This document shows, one piece after another, positions 8,834-18,375 of a stretch of 64,000 nucleotides of DNA. Position numbers and translations under genes: made by a program. The stretch is from Silicimonas algicola (lineage in GTDB: Bacteria > Pseudomonadota > Alphaproteobacteria > Rhodobacterales > Rhodobacteraceae). Location: the NCBI RefSeq assembly GCF_003148765.1, contig NZ_QGGV01000001.1, positions 428,001 through 492,000 of the forward strand, written 5' to 3'. The notes under the pieces are model-generated. The model had not been told where the DNA came from. It did no database searches and saw only the letters and a program-made list of their open reading frames with translations. The number at the start of each line of letters is the position of its first letter. Within the stretch, counting starts at the first letter, position 1.

Positions 8834-9910
8834 ATGACAATCGAACGCCGCGTCGTACTTGACAGGCTCGGAACCGTGGGTGTGCCCGGCGGGGGCGACC
8901 TCGTGTCCCGCGACTTGGTTCGCGCGCTGACCATCGACGGCGGAGCGGTCAGATTCGTGATCGAGGCACCTGACGCTGACGCCGCACGACTGCTCGAGGC
9001 TGCGCGGGGCGCGGCCGAAGCCGCGGTGCGGGACCTCGAGGGCGTCACTTCGGTCCAGGCGCTTCTGACGGCGCATGGGCCTTCGCCCTCGGCTCCCAAG
9101 GCGCCTTCGCTGAAGATCGGCGGGCATCCGACGCCGCAGGAGGGCGGGCCGCAGAAGGTGGCGGGCGTCGACCGGATCATCGCCATCGGATCGGGCAAGG
9201 GGGGCGTGGGCAAGTCCACGGTGTCGTCGAACCTCGCTGTGGCGCTGGCGCGCGCCGGGCGGCGGGTCGGGCTTCTGGACGCCGACATCTACGGTCCCTC
9301 GCAGCCGAGGATGATGGGCGTCAGCCAGCGTCCCGCCTCGCCGGACGGCAAGACGATCATTCCCCTGCGCGCGCATGGCGTGACGATGATGTCCATCGGC
9401 CTGATGGTCGATCCGGCCCGTGCCGTGGTCTGGCGCGGGCCGATGCTGATGGGCGCGATGCAGCAGCTCATGGGGCAAGTGCAGTGGGGCGAGCTTGACG
9501 TTCTCCTCGTCGACCTGCCACCGGGCACGGGCGACGTGCAGCTTACGCTCTGCCAGAAGACGAAGCTGACAGGGGCCATCGTGGTGTCGACGCCCCAGGA
9601 CGTGGCTCTTCTGGACGCGCGGAAGGCCATCGACATGTTCAACACGCTGAAGACGCCGGTGCTGGGTCTGATCGAGAACATGAGCACTTACGTGTGCCCC
9701 AACTGCGGCCACGAGGCGCATCTCTTCGGCCACGGCGGCGTCGCGGCCGAGGCGCAGGCTCTCGGCCTGCCTTTCCTTGGCGAGTTGCCCTTGTCGATCG
9801 ACGTCCGGATCGCGGGCGATGCCGGCGCGCCCGTCGTGACGCAGGGCGGGCCTGTGGCCGAGGCCTATGAAAGGCTGGCGGAGCGTTTGATCGCCGGTGG
9901 GATGGGGTGA
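8834..9910 (+). CDS. mrp: Mrp/NBP35-family iron-sulfur carrier ATPase
   Basis: This 358-residue protein is a P-loop ATPase that carries and transfers [4Fe-4S] clusters. An N-terminal DUF59 (MIP18-like) domain covers about residues 5-85, then the deviant Walker A motif [11 protein letters not shown] near residue 119, [24 protein letters not shown], and the cluster-ligand CPNC near residue 289. The ATG at 8834 is chosen because it begins the DUF59 domain at the normal family position; the open frame extends upstream to 8741 without resemblance. The methyltransferase gene overlaps its stop. Confidence 0.94.
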   Translation: MTIERRVVLDRLGTVGVPGGGDLVSRDLVRALTIDGGAVRFVIEAPDADAARLLEAARGAAEAAVRDLEGVTSVQALLTAHGPSPSAPKAPSLKIGGHPTPQEGGPQKVAGVDRIIAIGSGKGGVGKSTVSSNLAVALARAGRRVGLLDADIYGPSQPRMMGVSQRPASPDGKTIIPLRAHGVTMMSIGLMVDPARAVVWRGPMLMGAMQQLMGQVQWGELDVLLVDLPPGTGDVQLTLCQKTKLTGAIVVSTPQDVALLDARKAIDMFNTLKTPVLGLIENMSTYVCPNCGHEAHLFGHGGVAAEAQALGLPFLGELPLSIDVRIAGDAGAPVVTQGGPVAEAYERLAERLIAGGMG

Positions 9911-10542
9911 GCCTGGCGCGCGATGACGCGACGGTCGAGGCGGCGGCACGCGTCGCGGATGTCTACGACCGCGCAGCTCAGGTCTGGCCAACCCTTCGGA
10001 GCACGGCTCTCATGGAGCGGCGCTGGCTCGATGCCTTCGTTGCGGCGATGCCGAACGACGGCGGCCGTGTCCTCGATCTCGGGTGCGGGAATGGCGTGCC
10101 GATGGCGCGCTACCTGATCGAGCGGGGATGTGGGGTGACGGGTGTGGACGGGTCGGCCTCGATGATCGGACAGGCGCGCAAGGCTCTGCCGGGGGCGGAG
10201 TGGATCGTGGGCGACATGCGGCGGCTACAGGTCGAGGGGCCGTTCGGCGGCATCCTCGCCTGGCACAGCCTGTTTCACCTTCCCCGTGACGACCAGCGCG
10301 CGCTTTTGGCCCGGCTTGAGACCCTTGCGCTCCCGCGCGCGGCGCTGATGTTCACGAGCGGGACGGAAGACGGCGAGGTTCTGGGGAGGTTGGAGGGCGA
10401 GGCGCTTTACCATGCGAGCCTGGACACGGCGGAGTACCGCGACATTCTTGACCTCCACGGCTTCGACATCCTCGAACATGTCGTGTCGGACCCCGATTGC
10501 GGCGGCGCGACCGTGTGGCTGGCAGGGAAGCGCGCGGACTGA
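9907..10542 (+). CDS. Class I SAM-dependent methyltransferase
   Basis: This 211-residue protein starts with GTG overlapping the mrp stop (GTGA). The SAM-binding motif I is [16 protein letters not shown] near residue 55, motif [13 protein letters not shown], and a motif IV-like [12 protein letters not shown] follows. The fold is Methyltransf_25/11 type with no extra domain. The substrate is unknown. Coupling to mrp could be simple housekeeping compaction rather than a functional link. Confidence 0.85.
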   Translation: MSLARDDATVEAAARVADVYDRAAQVWPTLRSTALMERRWLDAFVAAMPNDGGRVLDLGCGNGVPMARYLIERGCGVTGVDGSASMIGQARKALPGAEWIVGDMRRLQVEGPFGGILAWHSLFHLPRDDQRALLARLETLALPRAALMFTSGTEDGEVLGRLEGEALYHASLDTAEYRDILDLHGFDILEHVVSDPDCGGATVWLAGKRAD

Positions 10543-10598
10543 CGGCGAGGCGCTTTCCCCCCTTTCGTCCAACGTCGCTTCTTGCGATAAGGCGCGCG

Positions 10599-10739
10599 AT
10601 GACCGACCGGATCGCTCTTGGACTGGCGGGGCTCGTGCTTGCGGCCCTTGCGCTCGACTGGGCCATGGGATGGGGGGTTAGCCTCTATCTCGCGCGGAAA
10701 TTCCTGGATCTGATCCATCTCGTCGCAATCTGGCGGTGA
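10599..10739 (+). CDS. 46-residue single-pass membrane microprotein
   Basis: A short frame starting at ATG 10599 encodes MTDRIALGLAGLVLAALALD and continues through a membrane helix to LYLARKFLDLIHLVAIWR. It ends 19 bp before the GAPDH start. Small proteins of this type upstream of gap are common in Rhodobacteraceae, where I believe they are sometimes wrongly named GAPDH. The positive-inside pattern and one hydrophobic helix point to an inner-membrane protein; the function is unknown. Its position suggests co-transcription with gap. Confidence 0.65.
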   Translation: MTDRIALGLAGLVLAALALDWAMGWGVSLYLARKFLDLIHLVAIWR

Positions 10740-10758
10740 CTAACGAAGGAGAGACCCC

Positions 10759-11760
10759 GTGGCAGTCAAGGTAGCAATCAACGGATTCGGACGGATCGGA
10801 CGCAACGTGCTTCGCGCGATCATCGAGTCTGGACGGACCGACATCGAGGTGGTGGCGATCAACGACCTGGGCCCCGTCGAGACCAACGCCCACCTGTTGC
10901 GCTACGACAGCGTCCACGGCCGCTTTCCCGCCGAGGTGAAGACGACCGAGACCACAATCGACGTGGGCCGCGGGCCGATCGAGGTCACGGCGATGCGGAA
11001 CCCTGCGGACCTGCCGTGGAGCAACGTCGACATCGTGCTTGAATGCACCGGCATCTTCACCTCGAAAGAGAAGTGCCAGGCGCATCTCGAGAACGGCTCG
11101 AGCCGTGTCCTGATCTCGGCGCCGGGCGACGGCGCGGACAAGACCATCGTCTACGGCGTCAACCACGACACGCTGACGACGGACGACATCGTGGTGTCGA
11201 ACGCGTCCTGCACGACGAACTGCCTGTCGCCGGTCGCGAAGGTGCTGAACGACACCATCGGCATCACCAAGGGCTTCATGACCACGATCCACAGCTATAC
11301 GGGCGACCAGCCGACGCTCGACACGATGCACAAGGATCTGTACCGCGCCCGCGCCGCGGCGCTGAACATGATCCCGACGTCGACGGGTGCGGCGAAGGCC
11401 GTGGGTCTTGTCCTGCCCGAACTGAAGGGCAAGCTCGACGGCGTGGCGATCCGGGTGCCGACGCCGAACGTGTCGGTCGTGGACCTGGTGTTCGAATCCT
11501 CGCGCGCGACCAGCGTGGAAGAAGTGAACGAGGCGATCCGCGAGGCGGCGAACGGCTACCTGAAGGGCATCCTGGGCTTCACCGACGAGAAACTCGTGTC
11601 GGGCGACTTCAACCACGACCCGCATTCGTCGATCTTCCACATGGACCAGACCAAGGTGATGGACGGCAACATGGTCCGCATCCTGACCTGGTACGACAAC
11701 GAATGGGGCTTCTCGAACCGGATGAGCGACACTGCTGTCGCCATGGGCAAGCTGATCTGA
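10759..11760 (+). CDS. gap: Type I glyceraldehyde-3-phosphate dehydrogenase
   Basis: This 333-residue NAD(P)-dependent enzyme oxidises glyceraldehyde-3-phosphate to 1,3-bisphosphoglycerate in central carbon metabolism. The Rossmann motif INGFGRIGRN is at residues 6-15 and the catalytic Cys151 sits in ASCTTNCLSP; the tail ends WYDNEWGFSNRM, typical of the family. It starts with GTG after an AAGGAGAGA ribosome binding site. A GC-rich hairpin follows the stop. Cofactor preference cannot be judged safely by eye. Confidence 0.97.
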   Translation: MAVKVAINGFGRIGRNVLRAIIESGRTDIEVVAINDLGPVETNAHLLRYDSVHGRFPAEVKTTETTIDVGRGPIEVTAMRNPADLPWSNVDIVLECTGIFTSKEKCQAHLENGSSRVLISAPGDGADKTIVYGVNHDTLTTDDIVVSNASCTTNCLSPVAKVLNDTIGITKGFMTTIHSYTGDQPTLDTMHKDLYRARAAALNMIPTSTGAAKAVGLVLPELKGKLDGVAIRVPTPNVSVVDLVFESSRATSVEEVNEAIREAANGYLKGILGFTDEKLVSGDFNHDPHSSIFHMDQTKVMDGNMVRILTWYDNEWGFSNRMSDTAVAMGKLI

Positions 11761-11768
11761 GGACGGTC

Positions 11769-11792
11769 GGCCCGGCCAAAAATGGCCGGGCC
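11769..11792 (+). terminator. Hairpin after gap
   Basis: Stem GGCCCGGCCA / TGGCCGGGCC with an AAAA loop, 9 bp after the gap stop. No T-run follows, so it may act as an RNA-stabilising 3' end or a Rho-assisted terminator. Confidence 0.5.
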
Positions 11793-11852
11793 ATTGCCCG
11801 GCGGCGCATGACCCGCTAGGCTCGCTTGGGTTATTTGGTTCGGGGGGGAAAG

Positions 11853-12443
11853 ATGTTCCGGACATTGGGCGTGGCCCTGTTGGCTACATCTCTGGCATTG
11901 CCTGTGGGCGCCGAGACCGCGATCTCGAAGTCGCGACAGCAGCTTTTCAAGCGCCAGGTGGCGATCCTCGACAGCCGCGCGGCGCAGCAATACGCCAATT
12001 CCGTCAGGCTGAAACCGCAGGACGTGCTGATCCCGGGCGTGCCGGGCAATGACCGCATTCCCCGTTTCTCCGGGTCGGCTCGAAGCGAATACCTTGACGT
12101 CGCACGGACCACGGCGCGGCGTCATGGCGTGCCGGAAGATCTCTTCCTGCGGCTGATCTCGCAAGAATCGGGGTGGAACCCGAAGGCCCTGTCGCACAAG
12201 GGCGCCATCGGTCTTGCGCAGCTCATGCCGGGTACGGCGGCGCGGTTGAACGTCAATCCGCACGACCCGCAGCAGAATCTGGAGGGCGGCGCGCGCTACC
12301 TGGCGCAGCAGTACCGCACCTTCCGATCCTGGCGTCTGGCGCTTGCCGCCTACAACGCCGGACCGGACGCGGTTCGGAAGTACAACGGTGTTCCGCCATA
12401 TCGCGAGACACAAGGTTACGTCGTCGCCATCTTGGGCGGCTGA
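11853..12443 (+). CDS. Lytic transglycosylase, SLT family
   Basis: This 196-residue exported enzyme would cleave the glycan strands of peptidoglycan in the periplasm. After a signal peptide ([20 protein letters not shown]) comes an SLT domain with the catalytic Glu in SQESGWNP near residue 109, [10 protein letters not shown], and the [10 protein letters not shown] motif near the end. The ATG at 11853 is preferred to the upstream TTG at 11826 because it begins the signal peptide directly. The protein is short, with essentially only the catalytic domain. Confidence 0.9.
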   Translation: MFRTLGVALLATSLALPVGAETAISKSRQQLFKRQVAILDSRAAQQYANSVRLKPQDVLIPGVPGNDRIPRFSGSARSEYLDVARTTARRHGVPEDLFLRLISQESGWNPKALSHKGAIGLAQLMPGTAARLNVNPHDPQQNLEGGARYLAQQYRTFRSWRLALAAYNAGPDAVRKYNGVPPYRETQGYVVAILGG

Positions 12444-12491
12444 CAGCCGGCGCCCTTGCCTTCGGAGGGGTCCCCGGGGCAGAGAGGCAGC

Positions 12492-13193
12492 ATGGCGAAG
12501 AACACGAGCGGGCGCGGCGAACGCGAACTGAGGGTCCGGGTCAAGACGGCCAAGGGGCGGAAGCTGTCGTCGACGCTGTGGCTCGAGCGGCAGTTGAACG
12601 ACCCTTACGTGCGCCGCGCCAAGGCCGAGGGCTATCGCGGACGCGCCGCGTTCAAGATCGTCGAGCTAGACGACAAGTACGGCTTCCTTGTCCCCGGCGC
12701 GCGCGTCGTGGACCTGGGGTGCGCCCCTGGCGGCTGGTGCCAGGTTGCCGTCGAGCGCGTGAACGCCCTTGGGCAGAAGTCGGGCAAGGCGCAGGGTCGA
12801 GTGATCGGCGTGGACCTCCAGGAGGTCGAGCCGATTGCCGGGGCCGAGATCCACCAGCTTGATTTCATGGAGGACGGGGCCGACGACAAGGTGAAGGCCT
12901 GGCTGGGCGGCCACGCCGACGTGGTCATGTCGGACATGGCGGCGGCGTCGTCAGGCCACAAGCAGACCGACCACCTGCGCATCGTCGCACTTTGCGAGGC
13001 GGCGGCCGAGCTGGCCTTCGACGTGCTGGAGGAGGGCGGCACCTTTGTCGCCAAGGTCCTTGCGGGCGGCGCCGAGGGCGAGCTTCAGCTGACGCTCAAG
13101 AGGCGATTCGAGAAGGTCGCCAACGTGAAGCCCCCTGCGTCGCGGTCCGACAGTTCGGAGAAATACGTGGTCGCGACGGGCTTCCGCGGCTGA
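12492..13193 (+). CDS. rlmE: 23S rRNA 2'-O-methyltransferase RlmE (FtsJ/RrmJ)
   Basis: This 233-residue enzyme methylates the ribose of U2552 in the A loop of 23S rRNA. Motif I is [15 protein letters not shown]. The expected K-D-K-E tetrad is visible: Lys55 in AAFKIVELD, Asp in VVMSDMA, Lys in TFVAKVL and Glu in SSEKYVVA. The extended basic N-terminus is normal in alphaproteobacteria. The start ATG at 12492 has GGGGCAGAGAGGCAG upstream. Confidence 0.95.
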   Translation: MAKNTSGRGERELRVRVKTAKGRKLSSTLWLERQLNDPYVRRAKAEGYRGRAAFKIVELDDKYGFLVPGARVVDLGCAPGGWCQVAVERVNALGQKSGKAQGRVIGVDLQEVEPIAGAEIHQLDFMEDGADDKVKAWLGGHADVVMSDMAAASSGHKQTDHLRIVALCEAAAELAFDVLEEGGTFVAKVLAGGAEGELQLTLKRRFEKVANVKPPASRSDSSEKYVVATGFRG

Positions 13194-13196
13194 GCC

Positions 13197-14393
13197 TCAG
13201 AACCCGCTTCGGTCGCTGACCTGCCGTTGGACGGTGAAGACGCGGTCGAGGTCGGGGTTCAACTCCATCCCGAGGCCGGGGCCGGGCGGTGCCGAGATCA
13301 TGCCGTTCTTCACTTCGGGAAGCGCCGTGACCACGTCGCGATACCACGTCCGATAGAAGGCGCGCACGCTTTCCTGGAAAACCGCGTTCGGCGCGTTGAG
13401 CGACAGATGCGTCGAGGCGCAGAGGACCACGGGGCCGGTGCAGTCGTGGGGCGCGACCGGCAGGTGCCAGGTCTCGGCCATCGTCGCAATCTTCTTCGCT
13501 TCGGACAGGCCGCCGCACCACGAGATGTCGAGCATCATCACGCCCGCGACGCCGGTTTCGATGTAATCCCGGAAGCCCCAGCGCGTCGCCAGCGTCTCGG
13601 AGGCCGAAATGGGAGCGGGCGACACCTCGGCGTAGCGTTTGAGCGACGAGAGGCTGTCCATCTTGATCGGGTCTTCGTGCCAGAAGGTGCCGTAGGGCGT
13701 CAGAGCCTTGGCGATCTGCATGGCGGGGAGAAGCTGCCACATGGAGTGGAATTCGACCATGATGTCCATCTTGTCGCCGACGGCGCGGCGGATCTTCTCG
13801 AAGGGTTCGAGCGCCTTCTTCAGGTCGGGGACCGAGATGTAGGTGCCGTGGCTCTGTTCGGCGGCGATGTCGAAGGGCCAGATTTTCATCGCCGTGATGC
13901 CCTCGTCGAGGAGGGAATGCGCCAGTTCGTCGGCGCGGGTGAGAAAGCCCGTGAGGTCGTCGAGATCCTGCCCGCCGCCGTAGTTGGTCGAAACCTGGCC
14001 CTCGGTCGACTTGATGTACTCGGGACCGGCGCAGGTGTTGTAGGTCCGGATCACGGGTCTGGTGAATCCGCCAAGCATCTGGGCTACGGGCATTCCCGCC
14101 GCCTTGCCGAAGATGTCCCAGAGCGCGATGTCGAGAGCCGAGTTGCCGCGCACCTCGGCGCCCGAGGACCGGAAGCCGATGTATCCCACGAGGTCGCGCG
14201 AGAGGGCGTCGATCTGAAGCGGGTCGCGGCCGATGACGCGGGGGGCGAGAACCTCGTGAACGTAGGTCTCGACCGTGCGGGCGTGGTAGAAGGTCTCGCC
14301 CAGGCCCGTGATGCCTTCGTCGGTGTGGACGAGCAGCCAGAGCAGGTTCGGCCTCTCGACCAGGCGGATCGTTTCGAGCTTGGTGATGCGCAT
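13197..14393 (-). CDS. Mandelate racemase/muconate lactonizing enzyme family protein
   Basis: This 398-residue enolase-superfamily enzyme has an N-terminal capping domain (ITKLETIRLVERPNLLWLLV) and a beta-barrel with Mg-binding acidic residues in IMVEFHS, FWHEDPIKMD and ISASETLAT. A catalytic-type Lys lies in AMKIWPFD, and His in VAPHDCTGPV. Enzymes of this type dehydrate or epimerise sugar acids; the substrate cannot be assigned by eye. It converges with rlmE (stops 3 bp apart) and is divergent from the Kdo genes, which argues for independent transcription. Confidence 0.88.
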   Translation of the reverse strand: MRITKLETIRLVERPNLLWLLVHTDEGITGLGETFYHARTVETYVHEVLAPRVIGRDPLQIDALSRDLVGYIGFRSSGAEVRGNSALDIALWDIFGKAAGMPVAQMLGGFTRPVIRTYNTCAGPEYIKSTEGQVSTNYGGGQDLDDLTGFLTRADELAHSLLDEGITAMKIWPFDIAAEQSHGTYISVPDLKKALEPFEKIRRAVGDKMDIMVEFHSMWQLLPAMQIAKALTPYGTFWHEDPIKMDSLSSLKRYAEVSPAPISASETLATRWGFRDYIETGVAGVMMLDISWCGGLSEAKKIATMAETWHLPVAPHDCTGPVVLCASTHLSLNAPNAVFQESVRAFYRTWYRDVVTALPEVKNGMISAPPGPGLGMELNPDLDRVFTVQRQVSDRSGF

Positions 14394-14473
14394 AGGGCGG
14401 CCCTCCCCACGGCCCGCCCATTGCGCCGGACGGGCATTTTCCCTAATCCCGTGGGTAACTCAAGGAAGGTCCC

Positions 14474-15265
14474 TTGCACAGCGTCATCCTGATCCCCGCG
14501 CGCTACCCTTCGGTCCGGTTTCCCGGCAAGCCGCTCGCCCTTTTGACCGGCGCGACCGGCGAGGCGCGCTCGCTGATCCGGCGAAGCTGGGACGCGGCGA
14601 GGGAGGTCTCGGGCGTCGACGGGGTCTATGTCCTGACCGACGACGACCGGATCGCGGAGGCCTCGCGCGCCTTCGGGGCCGAGGTGCTGATGACGTCGGA
14701 CGCGCCGCGCAACGGCACCGAGCGCTGCGCCGAGGCGCTGGACCTTCTGCCGTCGATGCCGGACGTGGTGGTGAACCTTCAGGGCGACGCACCCCTGACG
14801 CCGCCCCACTATGTCGAGGCGCTGGTCGAGGCGATGGCGGATGCGTCGGTCGAGATGGCGACCCCCGTGCTGCGGACCGAACCTCACCACCTCGAAGCCC
14901 TTAGGGCCGATCGCAAGGCGGGCCGGGTCGGGGCGACGACGGCGATCTTCCGCGAGGACGGCACGGCGATCTATTTCTCGAAGGAGGTGCTCCCCTTCGC
15001 TGACCGCGCCGCCGAGACGGGCATCCCGGTGTTTCACCACGTCGGATGCTATGCTTATCGGCCCGATGCGCTGCGCCGTTACGCGGCCTGGGACATGGGG
15101 CCATTGGAGACCGCCGAGGGGCTGGAGCAGTTGCGCTTCCTCGAGAACGGCGTACCGGTCCGCTGCGTCGAGGTCGAGGCGCGGGGCAGGGCGTTCTGGG
15201 AGCTGAACAACCCGTCCGACATTCCGCTGATCGAGGACATCATGCGGCGCGAGGGCATTGCATGA
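14474..15265 (+). CDS. kdsB: 3-deoxy-manno-octulosonate cytidylyltransferase
   Basis: This 263-residue enzyme makes CMP-Kdo from CTP and Kdo for lipopolysaccharide. The nucleotidyltransferase start SVILIPARYPSVRFPGKPL is clear, with VNLQGDAPL and VGCYAYRPDALRRY further on. It starts with TTG at 14474. It is the first gene of the Kdo operon; its stop overlaps the kdsA start (ATGA). The family length is about 250, so this copy is full length. Confidence 0.94.
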   Translation: MHSVILIPARYPSVRFPGKPLALLTGATGEARSLIRRSWDAAREVSGVDGVYVLTDDDRIAEASRAFGAEVLMTSDAPRNGTERCAEALDLLPSMPDVVVNLQGDAPLTPPHYVEALVEAMADASVEMATPVLRTEPHHLEALRADRKAGRVGATTAIFREDGTAIYFSKEVLPFADRAAETGIPVFHHVGCYAYRPDALRRYAAWDMGPLETAEGLEQLRFLENGVPVRCVEVEARGRAFWELNNPSDIPLIEDIMRREGIA

Positions 15266-16080
15266 CCGATGTGGCCGTCGGCTCCGTCACCTTCGGGCAG
15301 GAGTTGCCCTTCGTCCTGATTTCGGGGCCCTGCCAGCTCGAGTCGCTCGATCACGCGCGGATGCTTGCGGAGGAGTTGTCGGGGATCACCTCGCGGCTCG
15401 GGGTTGGTTACGTCTTCAAGGCGAGCTTCGACAAGGCGAACCGGTCGAGCCTGAAGGGCAAGCGCGGCCTGGGGATCCACGAGGGGCTGTCGATCCTGTC
15501 GAAGATACGGGACGAGTACGGCTGCCCGGTCCTGACAGACGTCCATGAGACGGGACAATGCGCCGTCGCGGCGGAGGCGGTCGATATTCTCCAGATCCCG
15601 GCTTTTCTGTGCCGCCAGACCGACCTCCTGCTGGCGGCGGGAGAGACGGGGGCCGCGATCAACGTCAAGAAGGGCCAGTTCCTTGCCCCCTGGGATGTCC
15701 AGAACATCGCCGACAAGATCGAGACCACCGGCAACAGGCGCATCCTTCTGACCGAGCGGGGCGCCAGCTTCGGTTACAACATGCTGGTGTCGGACATGCG
15801 GTCGCTGCCGATCATGGCGCGGACGGGCTATCCGGTCGTCTTCGACGCGACGCATTCGGTGCAGCTTCCGGGTGGGCAGGGGACGACCTCGGGAGGGCAA
15901 GCCGAGTTCGTGCCGTCGCTGGCGCGAGCCGCCGTCGCGGTAGGTGTCTCGGCGGTCTTCATCGAAACGCACGAGGAGCCGTCGCGCTCGCCCTCGGACG
16001 GGCCGAACATGGTTCGGCTGGACGCAATGGAGGGGCTTCTGGAGACGCTCGTGGCGCTCGACCGGGTGGTGAAGCCGTGA
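15262..16080 (+). CDS. kdsA: 3-deoxy-8-phosphooctulonate synthase
   Basis: This 272-residue enzyme condenses phosphoenolpyruvate and arabinose-5-phosphate to Kdo-8-phosphate. Recognisable motifs are ISGPCQLES near the start, VYFKASFDKANRSS-like sequence (YVFKASFDKANRSS), GTTSGGQAEFVP and FIETHEEPSRSPSDGPN near the end. The start ATG overlaps the kdsB stop and its own stop overlaps the kdsD start, so translation of the three is coupled. Confidence 0.95.
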   Translation: MTDVAVGSVTFGQELPFVLISGPCQLESLDHARMLAEELSGITSRLGVGYVFKASFDKANRSSLKGKRGLGIHEGLSILSKIRDEYGCPVLTDVHETGQCAVAAEAVDILQIPAFLCRQTDLLLAAGETGAAINVKKGQFLAPWDVQNIADKIETTGNRRILLTERGASFGYNMLVSDMRSLPIMARTGYPVVFDATHSVQLPGGQGTTSGGQAEFVPSLARAAVAVGVSAVFIETHEEPSRSPSDGPNMVRLDAMEGLLETLVALDRVVKP

Positions 16081-17054
16081 CGGCGGCGCACGTCGCCGAG
16101 GCGCTCGGCATCGACGCCGAGGGTCTGGCGGCTTTGTCGGGGGCCATCGACGGCATGGCGGATCGAATCGAGGCGGCGCTGGACCTGATCGGCCGGGCCG
16201 AGGGCCGGCTGATCGTGACGGGCCTCGGCAAGTCGGGGCACATCGGACGGAAGCTGGCCGCGACTTTCGCGTCGACCGGGACGCCGGCCTACTTCCTGCA
16301 TCCCTCCGAAGCCTCGCACGGCGACCTGGGCATGGTGACGCCGCAGGACGTCATCATGGCGCTGTCCTGGTCGGGCGAGACGCAGGAACTGTCGGATGTC
16401 ATAGGTTACGCCAAGCGGCATGGCGTACCGATCGTGGCGCTGACGGGGGCGGAGGACGGCACGCTCGCCCGCGCCGCGACGGTGGCGCTCGTGCTACCCA
16501 AGGTGCGCGAGGCCTGCCCGCACAACCTCGCGCCCACGACGTCGACGCTGCTGCAACTGGCGCTCGGCGATGCGCTCGCGGTGGCGCTTTTGCGGCGCAA
16601 GGGGCTCGATCCGCGGGATTTCCATGGGTTCCATCCGGGCGGACGTCTCGGGGCGGCGCTGAAGCGGGTAGACGAGGTGATGCATGGTCCCGACGCCCTG
16701 CCGCTGGTCGAGGCCAACGCGCCGGTGATCCGCGCCATCGCCGAGGTCTCGGCCAAGGGTCACGGCATCGTCGGCGTGACCGAGGCGGGCCAATTGGCTG
16801 GCGTCGTCACAGATGGCGACATCCGCCGCTATCTCGAACGGGCCGCGGGGGCCACCATGCGCGAGGCGCTGCACGAGACGGCAGCGGGCCAGATCATGAC
16901 GCGCGGCTCGGTGCGGCTGTCGCCCGACATGCTGGTCGGCGAAGCCTTGGCGACGCTTCAGGCGAAGCGCATCTCGGCCGCCTTCGTGACCGAGGCGGAC
17001 CGCCCCGTCGGCCTCGTCACCATGCTGCGGCTCCTGAACCGCGGCGCTGCCTGA
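16077..17054 (+). CDS. kdsD: Arabinose-5-phosphate isomerase, KdsD/KpsF/GutQ family
   Basis: This 325-residue enzyme converts ribulose-5-phosphate to arabinose-5-phosphate, the first Kdo precursor. An SIS domain lies at about residues 25-160 (TGLGKSGHIGRKLAATFAST, LSWSGET) and two CBS domains at about 200-325 (GHGIVGVTEAGQLAGVVTDGD). The start GTG at 16077 overlaps the kdsA stop. The full set of domains argues for the regulated biosynthetic enzyme rather than a short sugar isomerase. Confidence 0.93.
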   Translation: MTAAHVAEALGIDAEGLAALSGAIDGMADRIEAALDLIGRAEGRLIVTGLGKSGHIGRKLAATFASTGTPAYFLHPSEASHGDLGMVTPQDVIMALSWSGETQELSDVIGYAKRHGVPIVALTGAEDGTLARAATVALVLPKVREACPHNLAPTTSTLLQLALGDALAVALLRRKGLDPRDFHGFHPGGRLGAALKRVDEVMHGPDALPLVEANAPVIRAIAEVSAKGHGIVGVTEAGQLAGVVTDGDIRRYLERAAGATMREALHETAAGQIMTRGSVRLSPDMLVGEALATLQAKRISAAFVTEADRPVGLVTMLRLLNRGAA

Positions 17055-17058
17055 GGCG

Positions 17059-18330
17059 ATGTCGCCGCTCCTGTCCCTCTACCTTGGCTTTTCGAGGGTC
17101 TCGGGTCCGCTCTGGCGCTGGTCGAGGCGCCGCCGTGTGGCGCGCGGCAAGGAGGTGGCAGAGCGCCTGCCCGAGAAGTTCGGGACCTACGCCACGCCTC
17201 GGCCCGAAGGCACAGTGCTGTGGTTCCACGCCCTGTCGGTCGGAGAGAGCCTGGCGCTGGTGCCGTTGATCGAGCGGGCGTTGGACGACCTGCCCGACGC
17301 GCATGTGGTCCTGACGACCTCGACCGCCACCTCGGCCACGGCGCTGGCTGCCGCGCGGCTGCCGGAACGTGCGATCCACGTCCTGTCGCCGGTCGACACG
17401 GTCGCGGCGACACGGGCCTTCCTCGACCACTGGCGACCTGACGTGGCGGCCTTCGCCGAACTCGACTTCTGGCCGCGGTTGATGGTCGAGACGAAGGCGC
17501 GGGGCATCCCGATGATCCTCGTCAACAGCCGGATGCCAGACGGCAGCTTCGCGCGGAGGAAGCGAATCGCGGGGCCGATGCGGGACGTCCTGCGGCTATT
17601 CGACCGGCTTCTGGTGCAGGACGAGGCGAGCGTCGGACGCTTCGCGGCCCTCGGTGCGGACCCGGACAGGATCGAGGTCGCGGGGGCGCTGAAGGCAGCC
17701 GCGCGGCCCTTGCCGGCGGACGAAGGCGAGCTGGCGCAACTCGCATCGGCGTTTGGGGACCGGCCGCGCTGGCTGGGCGCCGCAACGCATGGGACCGAAC
17801 ACGCGGCGATGATCGAGGCGCACGGGACGGTGACAAAGGATGAGCCCCGCGCCCTTCTTGTCCTCGCGCCGCGCCACCTGCGCGATGCGGACGAGGCGGA
17901 GACGCTTGCAAGGACCCGCTTCAACGTCGCGCGCCGCAGTCGCGGCGAAGCGATCGGGGCCGAGACGCAGGTCTACCTCGCCGACACGATCGGCGAGATG
18001 GGGCTGTGGTATCGGCTGTGCCCGGTGAGTTTCGTGGGCCATTCGCTGCTGCCCGACCTCGAAGGCAAAAATCCCTACGAAGCGGCAGCGCTTGGCTCGG
18101 CGATCCTGCACGGTCCGCACATGAGCTATTTCGCGGAGAGCTACGAGGCGCTGACGGCCGAGGGCGCTGCGGCCTGCGTGACGGACGAAGACGACCTCGC
18201 GAAAGCTGTGCTGAGGCTTCAGGACGAGGCCACGAGGGCTGGAATGAGCGAAGGCGCGCGCCGGGTGATCGCCGCGCGCGGGGCGGTGCTCGACCGGACC
18301 TGGGCGGCGATCCGGCTTCTTCTGTCCTGA
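17059..18330 (+). CDS. waaA: 3-deoxy-D-manno-octulosonic acid transferase
   Basis: This 423-residue glycosyltransferase adds Kdo from CMP-Kdo to the lipid A precursor at the inner membrane. The N-terminal Glycos_transf_N domain has VLWFHALSVGESLALVPLIE with the catalytic-type Glu; the C-terminal half contains FVGHSLLPDLEGKNPYEAAA and ILHGPHMSYF, typical of the family. It begins 5 bp after kdsD, completing kdsB-kdsA-kdsD-waaA. Only kdsC (Kdo-8-P phosphatase) is missing from the cluster. Confidence 0.93.
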   Translation: MSPLLSLYLGFSRVSGPLWRWSRRRRVARGKEVAERLPEKFGTYATPRPEGTVLWFHALSVGESLALVPLIERALDDLPDAHVVLTTSTATSATALAAARLPERAIHVLSPVDTVAATRAFLDHWRPDVAAFAELDFWPRLMVETKARGIPMILVNSRMPDGSFARRKRIAGPMRDVLRLFDRLLVQDEASVGRFAALGADPDRIEVAGALKAAARPLPADEGELAQLASAFGDRPRWLGAATHGTEHAAMIEAHGTVTKDEPRALLVLAPRHLRDADEAETLARTRFNVARRSRGEAIGAETQVYLADTIGEMGLWYRLCPVSFVGHSLLPDLEGKNPYEAAALGSAILHGPHMSYFAESYEALTAEGAAACVTDEDDLAKAVLRLQDEATRAGMSEGARRVIAARGAVLDRTWAAIRLLLS

Positions 18331-18375
18331 CATACTCCGGGGTGAGCGCCGCAAGGCGCGAGGGGCGAAGCCCCT
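18331..18375. repeat. Short intergenic hairpin cluster with a GGAGTAT motif
   Basis: Between waaA and the PfkB kinase gene: two small hairpins (GCGCCGCAAGGCGC and GGGGCGAAGCCCC) next to CATACTCC, the reverse of GGAGTATG. A related hairpin-plus-GGAGTATTT lies at 26403-26430. It may be the 3' end signal for waaA or a dispersed element. Confidence 0.45.
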
